NCBI RefSeq assembly: GCF_003626695.1
Contig: NZ_RBAH01000003.1
Span: forward strand, 249,641-313,640
Source of the DNA: Paenibacillus ginsengarvi
Lineage (GTDB): Bacteria > Bacillota > Bacilli > Paenibacillales > NBRC-103111
Reading direction: 5' to 3'
Length of the DNA stretch: 64,000 nt
The position numbers were made by a program, and so were the translations under genes. Under the pieces are notes generated by a model. The model was not told the origin of the DNA, did no database searches, and saw only the letters and a list, made by a program, of their open reading frames with translations. How positions within the stretch are numbered: position 1 is the first letter of the stretch; every line of letters begins with the position of its first letter. Of this stretch, positions 1-8,049 are shown one piece after another.

Positions 1-677
1 CCCATGAATGAGCGATCGCGCGTTATCCGTCCAAATGTCCGCCACGTTGCTTTGAGCCCTCCGCGAGATCTTCTGTCTTCGGGCAGTGTCTCCGGCAGTC
101 CGAAGAAAACGGCAATAAGCGTCAGCAGGCCGAGCAGGCTCAGCACGAAAAAGACGCCGCGCCACGACATGAATTGCAGCAGCTGCCCTCCCGCGATCGG
201 CGCGATAATCGGGGCGGCCCCGTTCACGAGCGACAACGAAGCCATAAATCTCGTCAGCGCAGCGCCGCCGAACAGATCGCGGGCGACCGCCCTGGAGATG
301 ACGATGCCCGCCGCCCCCGCCAGCCCCTGGACGAAGCGCATAAGCACGAACGTCCATACGGACGGGCTGAACATGCAGAGCAGCGACGATACGGCGTACA
401 CGATAAGCCCGATCAGCAGCGGCAGCCGTCTGCCGCGAACGTCGCTGATCGGCCCGGCGAGCAGCTGCCCCGAAGCGAGTCCGGCGAGACAAGCCGTCAA
501 GCTGAGCTGGGCGAGCGACGCCGTCGTATTCAGATCGGCTGCCAGCTCGGGCAGCGCAGGCAGATACATATCGAGCGAAAACGGCCCGAAAGCCGAGAGC
601 GTGCCGAGAATAAGAGCGAGCCGCGCCCGGCTTGGCGTTTTCCCGGCTGGCGGCAGGTCGGCTAGTCGTTCGTTCAT
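1..677 (-). CDS. Bcr/CflA-family MFS drug efflux transporter (3' part outside window)
   Basis: The reverse strand encodes about 225 residues beginning MNERLADLPPAGK and running off the left edge, so the C-terminal half is missing. The first membrane segment (LGTLSAFGPFSLDMYLPALP) carries the signature of the Bcr/CflA branch of DHA1 antiporters, which export drugs, sulfonamides or dipeptides using the proton gradient. Residues DVRGRR between helices 2 and 3 match the MFS loop motif, and at least five more hydrophobic segments follow. The ATG at 677 is preceded by AAAGGA. Upstream is a near-consensus promoter with a palindromic operator, so expression is probably repressible. Family assignment is firm; the substrate is unknown. 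Confidence 0.85.
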   Translation of the reverse strand, partial: MNERLADLPPAGKTPSRARLALILGTLSAFGPFSLDMYLPALPELAADLNTTASLAQLSLTACLAGLASGQLLAGPISDVRGRRLPLLIGLIVYAVSSLLCMFSPSVWTFVLMRFVQGLAGAAGIVISRAVARDLFGGAALTRFMASLSLVNGAAPIIAPIAGGQLLQFMSWRGVFFVLSLLGLLTLIAVFFGLPETLPEDRRSRGGLKATWRTFGRITRDRSFM

Positions 678-716
678 GATAGTTTCGATCCTTTCAAACT
701 AACGTATCCAATGAAT

Positions 717-752
717 GTAACAAGTATAGTTACACACGCCCAATTCCGTCAA
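717..752 (-). promoter_or_regulatory. Promoter and palindromic operator of the Bcr/CflA pump gene
   Basis: On the minus strand there is a -35 TTGACG (747-752), an 18-bp spacer and a -10 TATACT (723-728). Overlapping the -10 is the inverted repeat GTAAC-N7-GTTAC (717-733). The same 17-bp site, differing at two bases, overlaps the -10 at 13279-13295, suggesting one repressor for both. No candidate regulator gene lies next to either copy. Confidence 0.6.
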
Positions 753-784
753 CCCGGTTGTCCGTCCCCATGCGTTCTTAAGCT

Positions 785-3121
785 TCATTCACGATGAGGA
801 TTTGCCGCCGCTTGTCCTCTCATAGTCGTAATCGGCTTCCACTCCTGGGGCAGCAGCGCATAATAGTCCGGCTGCATAAACCGATCGTCGATCAACAGAA
901 GCGTGCCGCTGTCGCTCTCGGTGCGGATCAGCCTCCCGCCCGCTTGAAGCACTTTGTTCATACCGGGGAACTTGTAGGCGTAATCGAAACCGTTTCTGCC
1001 CGATTCGTCGAAGAAACGCCGGATCAGATCGCGCTCCCCGCCAAATTGAGGCAGTCCAACCCCGACGATGACGACTCCGGTCAGCCGGTCACCGGTCAGA
1101 TCGATCCCTTCCGCGAACACCCCTCCCATCACGGCGAAGCCGACCAGCGTCCTGTCCGACCAGCCGGCGAATGATGCCAGAAACGTATCACGCTCCTCCT
1201 CGGACATGCCGCTCTGCTGCACGAGCATCGTTCCGCTCCATGCGAGGTCGGCGAATTGCTCGACTACCTCGTTCATATATTCGTACGACGGGAAAAAGAC
1301 AAGAAAGTTGCCCGGCCGTTCCTCGGTTACCCTGCGGATTGCCGTCGCGATCGGCCGCTTCGACTGCTCCCTGTCGCGATAACGGGTGGACAGCGGCAGA
1401 AGCAATACGTCCAACTGCTCTCTCCCGAACGGCGATGGAATCGCCAGCGTATAATCGTCCTCTTCGCCGCCGAGCATATCGCGATAATACGGGATCGGGG
1501 ACAACGTCGCCGAGAAATAAATTTGCGAGCGGTACCCTTTGCCCAAAAGACGCAGCATGCCGGAAGGATCGACGCAAAGCAGCTTCAACCGGACGTCGCT
1601 TCGCTGAACATCCGCATAGGTCCTGTAACGCTCGTCATAGCCTTCCGCCGTCCGGATGTAGTTTTGCACGGCGTAATACGTATCCGTGAGCAGCTCCCGA
1701 TACTCCCCTGCATACCCGCCGGCAAGCGTCGCCTCCGCTTCGACGGCAAACGACTCCAGCAGCGGGACGAGCGCTTGCGGAGCTTCGTCCAGCACCGTCA
1801 TGCCGCCGCCCTCGCCGCAGCTTTTGCGCAGCGCGATAAAAGCGTCGTTCACCGCCTTCGCCGTTTCGTACAGACCCCGATGCCCAGTCTTCGTCTGACG
1901 CTTCAGCTCGAGAAACGGCGCTTTCGCAAGCTCCGCGGAATACATCTCCCTTCCCCGGTCGATCAGGTTGTGGGCTTCGTCGATCAGAATCGCCGTTTGC
2001 CGCTTCTGCTCCTCGAACAGTCGCTTCAGCGAAATACGCGGATCGTACACATAGTTATAGTCGCACAAAACCGCATCGGCCTCGTACACGGCATCGAGCG
2101 AAAATTCGAACGGGCACACCCGATGCTTGCGCGCATACGCCTCGACGACATCGCGGGTGATCGCCGTTTCACAACGCCACAGATCGTACAGCGCTCCGTT
2201 AATCCGGTCATAGTATCCGTCCGCAAATTCGCAGTATTCCTTCTCGCAGCGCGTCTCCTCTTTGAAGCATATTTTATCCTTCGCCGTAATCGTCACCGAC
2301 CGGAGACACAGGCCGCGCCCGCGCATAAGCGCCAAAGCTTCCTCCGCAGCCGCACGCGTGGTCGTCTTGGCCGTCACATAAAAGAAGCGGCGCAAATGCC
2401 CTTCTCCGATCGCCTTGACGGCGGGGAACAGCGTCGAGATCGTTTTGCCCGTTCCGGTAGGCGCCCGTGCGAACAGCCGCTTCCGCTCCACGACCGACTT
2501 GTAGACCGCACCGGCAAAATGCCGCTGCCCTTGCCGGTAGGCGGAAAACGGAAACGAAAGCTCCTTAACGCTCGCTTCTCTTCTGGCGGTATGCTCAAGA
2601 TTTTGTTTCGCAAATGGAGCGTACGCTTCGATCAGTTCGCGCACGAAAGCTTCCAGCTCTTCGAACGAGGCCGTGTTCTCGAACGACTTGCGCTCCTCCG
2701 ACCCACGATGAATATAGGTCAGCCGGATGCGCATGCGCTCCCGGTTCTCGGCCGCAGCGTACAAATAAGCGTAACACTTCGCCTGTGCCCAGTGTACGGG
2801 GTGAGACTGTTCTTCAAGCAGCGCGATAGTTCCCGACGTCGACTTGATCTCCTCTACAGTCACCTCGTCCGATTCGCCGGCTTCGCCAAACAGCAAGCCG
2901 TCGCAGCGGCCGTCGATCCGGTATACGATACCTTCGTACTCCAGATCGCCGCGCACGTATACTTCTTTCTTATCCGTTTCCTTGTATGCGTTCTGTATTG
3001 TCCGATGCGCCTTGGTTCCTTCCGCCAGCGGCGCCCCGGTGCGAAAGCCGGCTTCGATGCTGCCTCCGCGGTATACATGCTCCACGAGCGCCCGCACCGA
3101 TACTTCCACCTGATCGGGCAT
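785..3121 (-). CDS. ATP-dependent DNA helicase, XPD/DinG-like, with N-terminal RecB-type nuclease domain
   Basis: A protein of about 778 aa starting MPDQVEVSVR. The longer upstream reading frame is not supported because this ATG follows TAAGGACA and sits just below the promoter. The N-terminal 200 residues contain a PD-(D/E)XK nuclease core (IDGRCDG then VEEIKST). The superfamily 2 helicase part has Walker A (APTGTGKT), a DEAH box (LIDEAHN), four spaced cysteines of an XPD-like Fe-S cluster (KIC, TRC, EYC, RVC), and a C-terminal AGGRLIRT motif VI. Fe-S helicases of this class unwind 5' to 3' and act in repair. A LexA-like box upstream suggests SOS control. Divergent from ktrB. Confidence 0.88.
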   Translation of the reverse strand: MPDQVEVSVRALVEHVYRGGSIEAGFRTGAPLAEGTKAHRTIQNAYKETDKKEVYVRGDLEYEGIVYRIDGRCDGLLFGEAGESDEVTVEEIKSTSGTIALLEEQSHPVHWAQAKCYAYLYAAAENRERMRIRLTYIHRGSEERKSFENTASFEELEAFVRELIEAYAPFAKQNLEHTARREASVKELSFPFSAYRQGQRHFAGAVYKSVVERKRLFARAPTGTGKTISTLFPAVKAIGEGHLRRFFYVTAKTTTRAAAEEALALMRGRGLCLRSVTITAKDKICFKEETRCEKEYCEFADGYYDRINGALYDLWRCETAITRDVVEAYARKHRVCPFEFSLDAVYEADAVLCDYNYVYDPRISLKRLFEEQKRQTAILIDEAHNLIDRGREMYSAELAKAPFLELKRQTKTGHRGLYETAKAVNDAFIALRKSCGEGGGMTVLDEAPQALVPLLESFAVEAEATLAGGYAGEYRELLTDTYYAVQNYIRTAEGYDERYRTYADVQRSDVRLKLLCVDPSGMLRLLGKGYRSQIYFSATLSPIPYYRDMLGGEEDDYTLAIPSPFGREQLDVLLLPLSTRYRDREQSKRPIATAIRRVTEERPGNFLVFFPSYEYMNEVVEQFADLAWSGTMLVQQSGMSEEERDTFLASFAGWSDRTLVGFAVMGGVFAEGIDLTGDRLTGVVIVGVGLPQFGGERDLIRRFFDESGRNGFDYAYKFPGMNKVLQAGGRLIRTESDSGTLLLIDDRFMQPDYYALLPQEWKPITTMRGQAAANPHRE

Positions 3122-3165
3122 TGTCCTTATCACCTGCCGTCGTACTATGGTTCGTATGCCGAACG

Positions 3166-3190
3166 AAAACATGTGTTCGCTTTCATTATA
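3166..3190 (-). promoter_or_regulatory. Extended -10 promoter with LexA (DinR) box for the helicase gene
   Basis: Minus strand: an extended -10 TGGTATAAT (TATAAT at 3185-3190), then five bases later CGAACACATGTTTT (3166-3179). The Bacillus LexA/DinR consensus is CGAACRNRYGTTYC, and 13 of 14 positions match. The box covers the likely transcription start, 45 bp before the ATG, a repressing position. Confidence 0.6.
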
Positions 3191-3211
3191 CCACAATTCG
3201 CAAGGATAACC

Positions 3212-3240
3212 TTTACATTTGCTACCGAGATCGCTAGAAT
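3212..3240 (+). promoter_or_regulatory. Sigma-A promoter of ktrB
   Basis: TTTACA (3212-3217), a 17-bp spacer and TAGAAT (3235-3240), each one base from consensus, lie about 30 bp before the ktrB ATG. The leader is too short for a c-di-AMP riboswitch, and none is seen. Confidence 0.6.
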
Positions 3241-3271
3241 AGATCGCAAACAACGTTGCGGGGTTATTTCC

Positions 3272-4636
3272 ATGTTCGGACTCATTCGCAAAAAGCCGTT
3301 CCGCTTTCGGCCCAATCCGCCGCAAGCGCTAGCGCTCGGATTTACGGTCATGATCGCCGCCGGCTCGTTTCTGTTATCGCTGCCGATCGCCTCGGCCAAC
3401 CGATCGACGATACCGTTTCTGGACGCGCTGTTTATGGCGACATCGGCCACTTGCGTGACTGGACTTTCTTTTTATAATATCGGCGAGCATTTCTCCCTCT
3501 TCGGCCAGCTCGTGCTGCTGCTGCTCGTGCAGATCGGGGGCCTCGGCTTTATGACGATAGCGACCCTGGCGGCGCTTGTGTTCCGCAGGCGCATTACGTT
3601 CAGGGAACGTCTCATCCTGCAAGAAGCGATGAATCAGTCGTCCACGGAAGGCATCGTCCGGCTCATTCGTAAAGTGCTCCTATACGCGCTGATCATCGAG
3701 GCGGTCGGAGCGGCCGTCTTTGCGGTCCGCTTGATGTTCGAGATGCCGCCCGGACAAGCGGTTTATTTCGGCGTGTTTCACAGCATATCCACCTTCAACA
3801 ACGCCGGCTTCGACCTGTTCGGGGTGTTCCCGGAGCGCAGCGGCAGCCTGATTCATTACGTTGAAGACCCGATTATCAACTTCATGACCATAGTGCTTAT
3901 CATCTTCGGCGGTATCGGCTTTATCGTGATCTCGGACCTGCTCTCCTATCCGAAAACGAAAAAGCTGACGCTGCACAGCAAAGTCGTCCTGACCGTATCG
4001 GCCGCCCTGATCGTGGTCGGGACGCTTGTCATCTTTTTGTTTGAGCTGACGAACCCGCTCACGCTGGAGCCGCTGTCGCCGATCGGCAAAGTGTTCGGGG
4101 CGATGTTCCAGTCCGTTACCGCCCGCTCGACCGGGTTAACGACGCTCGACATCGAATCGCTGCGGCAGGCGACGCAATTTTTCATTCTGCTGCTTATGTT
4201 TATCGGGGCGGCGCCCGGTTCCTCCGGCGGAGGGATCAAGGTTACGACGTTCGCCATCCTGATCGGCGCGATGATCGCGATGATTCGCGGTAAAGAAGAC
4301 ATCGTCATGTTCCGGTACCGGATCGCCAAAGACCGGATCTACAAGGCGATCACGTTTACGTTATTGTCATTCTTTCTTATCGTCATTGCCGCGATGGTGC
4401 TTTCCACGACCGAGGACTTTCCGTTTCTGGGCATTCTGTTCGAGGTGACGTCGGCATACGGCACAACCGGCATGTCGATGGGACTGACTTCGCAATTGAC
4501 GGAATTCGGCAAAGTCGTCATCATCCTGCTCATGTTCATCGGGCGGCTCGGCCCGGTAACACTTGCCTTCACCTTAACGTCAAAGCCGGAGAAAGAGCTG
4601 TTCCGCTATCCGGAAGGGAAAATAACGATCGGCTAA
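3272..4636 (+). CDS. ktrB: Ktr/Trk-type potassium uptake membrane subunit
   Basis: A 454-aa integral membrane protein of the TrkH/KtrB family, the ion-conducting subunit of Na+-dependent K+ uptake. The four pore loops are visible with their selectivity-filter glycines: SATCVTGLS, TFNNAGFD, ARSTGLTT and YGTTGMSMG. The N-terminus has the usual basic stretch (MFGLIRKKPFRFRPN) before the first helix. The reading frame is open far upstream, but that part is antisense to the helicase gene. The ATG at 3272 follows GCGGGG and a good promoter. No ktrA/trkA regulatory subunit lies next to it, so the partner must be encoded elsewhere. KtrB and KtrD cannot be told apart from sequence alone. Confidence 0.9.
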   Translation: MFGLIRKKPFRFRPNPPQALALGFTVMIAAGSFLLSLPIASANRSTIPFLDALFMATSATCVTGLSFYNIGEHFSLFGQLVLLLLVQIGGLGFMTIATLAALVFRRRITFRERLILQEAMNQSSTEGIVRLIRKVLLYALIIEAVGAAVFAVRLMFEMPPGQAVYFGVFHSISTFNNAGFDLFGVFPERSGSLIHYVEDPIINFMTIVLIIFGGIGFIVISDLLSYPKTKKLTLHSKVVLTVSAALIVVGTLVIFLFELTNPLTLEPLSPIGKVFGAMFQSVTARSTGLTTLDIESLRQATQFFILLLMFIGAAPGSSGGGIKVTTFAILIGAMIAMIRGKEDIVMFRYRIAKDRIYKAITFTLLSFFLIVIAAMVLSTTEDFPFLGILFEVTSAYGTTGMSMGLTSQLTEFGKVVIILLMFIGRLGPVTLAFTLTSKPEKELFRYPEGKITIG

Positions 4637-4646
4637 AAGCCGCGCG

Positions 4647-4690
4647 AAAAAACGGCCTGTCGCATTCCAATGCGAACAAGGCCGTTTTTT
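4647..4690 (+). terminator. Rho-independent terminator between ktrB and the ABC operon
   Basis: AAAAAACGGCC and GGCCGTTTTTT arms enclose a 22-base loop, giving a U-tract on either strand. It sits between two converging genes and probably serves both. Confidence 0.8.
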
Positions 4691-4723
4691 GTGCTGGCAT
4701 CCTGGTGCTTGGCTTTCTCCTGC

Positions 4724-5446
4724 CTACAACACTTGATCGAGGAAACGAATCGCCCTTTCGCTTTGCGGGCGGGTGAAAAACGACTCCGGAGCGGCCCGCT
4801 CGACGAGCCGGCCCTGATCGAGAAAATAAATCGTATTGGCCGCTTCGCGGGCAAACTTCATCTCGTGAGTGACGATCAGCATCGTCATCCCGGTTTGGGC
4901 GAGCCCGCGGATGACATGCAGCACCTCTTTGACCATCTCCGGGTCGAGCGCCGACGTCGGCTCGTCGAACAGCATCGTATCCGGCTCCATGGCGAGGCTC
5001 CGCGCGATGGCGACGCGCTGCTTCTGTCCGCCCGACAGCCGCGAAGGATAGCTGTCCGCCTTATCGGCCAACCCGACTTGCGTTAGCAGCGCATGCGCCT
5101 TCGTCCGAGCTTCGTCCGGTTGCATCTTTTTGACCTCGATCGGCGCGATCGTTATGTTGTCCAGCACCGTCATATGCGGGAACAGATGAAAATGCTGAAA
5201 AACCATACCGATGCGCTGGCGAACGCCGGCGATATCCGCTTTCGGCTTCGTAATCTCGACCCCGTCGATCGTAATCGTGCCCGTTGTCGGTGTCTCCAGC
5301 AAGTTCAAACAGCGCAGAAACGTCGACTTGCCGGAGCCAGAAGGGCCGATCAAGGCAACGACCTCCCCTTTCTCGACTTGCGTGGTGATGCCGTGCAGCA
5401 CCTGATGCTTGCCGAACGATTTCGTTAAGTTGTCCACCTTAATCAC
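4724..5446 (-). CDS. Polar amino-acid ABC transporter ATPase (GlnQ type)
   Basis: A 240-aa nucleotide-binding subunit of a PAAT-family importer. It has Walker A GPSGSGKST, the Q-loop (VFQHFHLFPHMTV), ABC signature LSGGQKQR, Walker B LFDEPTSALDP and the H-loop histidine (VTHEMKFA). Its start overlaps the end of the upstream fused binding protein-permease by 8 bp, indicating translational coupling and a two-gene operon. The length is typical for GlnQ/ArtP. The substrate is a polar amino acid or relative; glutamine, cystine or arginine cannot be separated here. Confidence 0.9.
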   Translation of the reverse strand: MIKVDNLTKSFGKHQVLHGITTQVEKGEVVALIGPSGSGKSTFLRCLNLLETPTTGTITIDGVEITKPKADIAGVRQRIGMVFQHFHLFPHMTVLDNITIAPIEVKKMQPDEARTKAHALLTQVGLADKADSYPSRLSGGQKQRVAIARSLAMEPDTMLFDEPTSALDPEMVKEVLHVIRGLAQTGMTMLIVTHEMKFAREAANTIYFLDQGRLVERAAPESFFTRPQSERAIRFLDQVL

Positions 5447-6923
5447 TGCGGCGCAGCCTCCTTTCGAGCATACGGGCTAGAGACGTAAGAATAAGCACGA
5501 GCACGTAATAAATCGCCGCCACGAGCAGCAGCGCCTCGAAAGCGCGGAATGTACTGGCTCGCACGACATCGGCGCGGCGCATCAGCTCGGTTACCCCGAT
5601 AACGGAAACGAGCGAAGACTCCTTCAGCAGCGCGACAAACTCGTTCACCAGCGCCGGTAGGATATGGCGAAGCGCCTGCGGAAAAATGATCCGCACCATC
5701 ATTTTCCGGTACGGGATGCCGAGGGAAATCGCAGCCTCGCGCTGGCCCTTGTCCACCGCCATAATGCCGCCGCGAATCGTCTCCGACAAATAGGCCGCCG
5801 AATTAAGCCCGAAGGCAAGGCCTGCGGCAAGCAAGGCCGGAATGTCGTAGTGCAGCAGCTGCGGCGTCGCATAGTAAATAATCGTAAGCTGTACAAGCAG
5901 CGGTGTGCCGCGGAATACCGACGTATAGGCGGTGGCGAACCATTGCAGCAGCTTGACGCCGGATATTTTGAACAGCGAGAGCACGACGCCCCAGATTAAG
6001 CCGAGCAAGGCGGAAACGAACGTAAATAGCAGCGTCACATACACACCCTTGAGGATGAAAGGCACGTACCCCTCAAGCACCCGGAAGTCGATAAGACCGG
6101 ACGACCGCTCCGAAGGGGCTGTATCTTGATGTTCAAACCACTTGTTGACGATCTGCTGCAGCTGGCCGCTGTCCTTCATCTGATCGAGCACGCGGTTGAA
6201 GTTGCTCACCAGGCCGCTTTGCTTCGGAAAAGCGATCGCATAGCCGTTGTCTTTGTCGGTTACGGGCAGGAAGTTCATTGTAAGCCCGGGGTTGGAGCGA
6301 ATCATTTCGATCGCGACGGCGTCCTCGACGACGGCGGCGTCAATCCGGCCCGAGTTCAGCTCCTGAATGAGGTCGGCGATTTTGTTCAGCTTCTTCAGCG
6401 ACGCTCCGGCGATCGTCTGCGCGAACAGATCCTGGATCGAGCCGAGCTGCACGCCGACAAGCTTGCCGGATAACTGTCCGACCGAATCGTAGCCGCTCTC
6501 CTTGCGGGAGACGATCGTGTTGCGCGCGGTGTAATAGCTGTTCGAGAAGCTGACGCTTAGTTTGCGCTCCTCGGTTACCGACATGCCCGACATGACAAAA
6601 TCGACCCGGCCGGCCTGCAGGGCCGCAATCAGACCGCTGAAGTCCATACTGGCGATCTCCAGCTCATAGCCGAGCTGGGCCGTTATCGTTTTGGCGATAT
6701 CGATGTCCATGCCGACGATTTCGCCGTTTCCCTTCGCATCCACGCTTTCGTACGGCGGATAATCGGGCGAGGTGCCCATTACGAGCTTTTTGGCCGCTTT
6801 GGCCGGCTCGCCCGCCGCCTGCACGGCGGCAGGCTGAAGAAATCCGCCGGACGTTCCCAACGTCAGCAGTAGCACGAAAACGAGGAGCGGGGCGCACACC
6901 CTTTTCACTATAGTCCTGTTCAT
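5439..6923 (-). CDS. Fused amino-acid ABC substrate-binding protein and permease
   Basis: A protein of 494 aa starting MNRTIVKRVCAPLL, chosen because AAAGAGGA precedes that ATG. A signal peptide ends near AVQA. Residues of about 40-270 form a family 3 solute-binding domain (MGTSPDYPPYES, YVLEIASMDFSG-like region). Residues from about 285 form a HisM/GlnP-type permease with the EAA loop (REAASLGIPYRKMM region, QALRHILPALVN). Fusion of binding and permease domains is known in Gram-positive glutamine transporters (GlnP) and tethers the receptor to the membrane. It is followed by its ATPase and preceded by a clear promoter. The substrate is unknown. Confidence 0.88.
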   Translation of the reverse strand: MNRTIVKRVCAPLLVFVLLLTLGTSGGFLQPAAVQAAGEPAKAAKKLVMGTSPDYPPYESVDAKGNGEIVGMDIDIAKTITAQLGYELEIASMDFSGLIAALQAGRVDFVMSGMSVTEERKLSVSFSNSYYTARNTIVSRKESGYDSVGQLSGKLVGVQLGSIQDLFAQTIAGASLKKLNKIADLIQELNSGRIDAAVVEDAVAIEMIRSNPGLTMNFLPVTDKDNGYAIAFPKQSGLVSNFNRVLDQMKDSGQLQQIVNKWFEHQDTAPSERSSGLIDFRVLEGYVPFILKGVYVTLLFTFVSALLGLIWGVVLSLFKISGVKLLQWFATAYTSVFRGTPLLVQLTIIYYATPQLLHYDIPALLAAGLAFGLNSAAYLSETIRGGIMAVDKGQREAAISLGIPYRKMMVRIIFPQALRHILPALVNEFVALLKESSLVSVIGVTELMRRADVVRASTFRAFEALLLVAAIYYVLVLILTSLARMLERRLRRSD

Positions 6924-6971
6924 GATGTCCTCTTTCTCTATGTTGTGACCAAGCGTATAAACATAACCCAA

Positions 6972-7000
6972 AGTATAAGCGAATCGTTATAGGTTGTGAA
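6972..7000 (-). promoter_or_regulatory. Promoter of the amino-acid ABC operon
   Basis: Minus strand TTCACA (6995-7000), a 17-bp spacer and TATACT (6972-6977), about 50 bp before the start codon of the fused binding protein-permease. Confidence 0.55.
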
Positions 7001-7048
7001 CAAGTGAGGCGGGCAAGCCGCCCGTCCAAATGTTTCCTCGCCGTCCAA

Positions 7049-7080
7049 ACAAAAGGACGCCTAATATGCTAGGCGCCCTA
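7049..7080 (-). terminator. Terminator downstream of aguB
   Basis: Read on the minus strand: GGGCGCCTA, a short loop, TAGGCGTCC, then TTTTG. It separates the agmatine genes from the ABC transporter operon. Confidence 0.75.
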
Positions 7081-7094
7081 CATCCTGATACACC

Positions 7095-7973
7095 TTACAG
7101 TGCAAGATCTCCGTCGTATGTGGCAATCGCCTTGTACAGCTCGGGCCGGCGGTCGCGGAAAATGCCCCATTCGATACGCTGCGTCTCGAGCAAATCGAGA
7201 TCGAATTCGGCCGTCAGTACGCCCGGCTCCGTCCGGTTCGCTTCGGCGATCATATTCCCTTGCGGGCCGGCAATAAACGAAGAGCCGTAGAAATGGATCG
7301 ACGAATCTTCATCCCGCTCCTCGCCGATCCGGTTCGAGGCGATAACCGGAATGAGATTTTGGGCGGCGTGGCCGCGCATGCACATTTGCCAGTGATCCTT
7401 CGAATCGATCGAGCCATCCTGCGGCTCCGAGCCGATCGCGGTCGGGTAGAACAGCAGCTCCGCCCCCATCAGCGCCATACACCGGGCTGCCTCCGGGTAC
7501 CACTGATCCCAGCAAACGCCTACCCCGATTTTCGCATAGCGGGTTTTCCATACTTTGAAGCCGGTATCGCCCGGGTTAAAATAAAACTTCTCCTCGTAGC
7601 CCGGACCGTCGGGAATATGGCTTTTGCGGTATTTGCCGAGCACTTCCCCGTCAGCGTCGATAACGGCCAGCGAGTTGTAGCGAGCGTAATTTTTTTTCTC
7701 GTAGAAGCTGATCGGCAGAACAACCTTCAGTTCCTTCGCTACAGCGCGGAAATGGTTCACCGCCTTGTTATGCTCAAGCTCCGTGGCATAAACATAGTAG
7801 TCCGCCTTTTCCTTCTGGCAAAAGTACGGCGTCTCGAACAGCTCCTGCAGCAAAATAATTTGCGCGCCTTCGGCGGCTGCTTGTCTGACGAGAGCATCAG
7901 CCCGGCAAATATTTTCATCGATATTGCTGGAGCAGCTCATCTGGGTCGCGGCGATCTTCACGTTTCTCATCAT
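7095..7973 (-). CDS. aguB: N-carbamoylputrescine amidase
   Basis: A 292-aa nitrilase-superfamily enzyme that hydrolyses N-carbamoylputrescine to putrescine, CO2 and ammonia, the second step of agmatine use. The Glu-Lys-Cys catalytic set is visible: Glu in LLQELFE, Lys in YRKSHIP, Cys in GVCWDQWYPE. The sequence IPDGPGYEEKFYFNPGD is typical of AguB. The ATG at 7973 follows GGAGAGGAGA; the reading frame is open about 24 codons further up but without a better start. It lies 76 bp below aguA in the same direction and ends at a terminator, so aguA-aguB are probably one transcript. Confidence 0.92.
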   Translation of the reverse strand: MMRNVKIAATQMSCSSNIDENICRADALVRQAAAEGAQIILLQELFETPYFCQKEKADYYVYATELEHNKAVNHFRAVAKELKVVLPISFYEKKNYARYNSLAVIDADGEVLGKYRKSHIPDGPGYEEKFYFNPGDTGFKVWKTRYAKIGVGVCWDQWYPEAARCMALMGAELLFYPTAIGSEPQDGSIDSKDHWQMCMRGHAAQNLIPVIASNRIGEERDEDSSIHFYGSSFIAGPQGNMIAEANRTEPGVLTAEFDLDLLETQRIEWGIFRDRRPELYKAIATYDGDLAL

Positions 7974-8049
7974 CCGTATCTCCTCTCCTGCGTGCTTGTC
8001 CGCCCGGGCTCGTGACCGATCCTCCTCGGGCGCATGATCATTCATTCCA

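Noticed and set aside
1256..3271. Long plus-strand open frame running into ktrB
   Set aside because: It is antisense to the helicase gene, has no family similarity, and only the part from 3272 matches KtrB.
3241..3271. c-di-AMP riboswitch before ktrB
   Set aside because: The leader between promoter and ATG is only about 30 bp, too short, and no conserved ydaO elements are seen.
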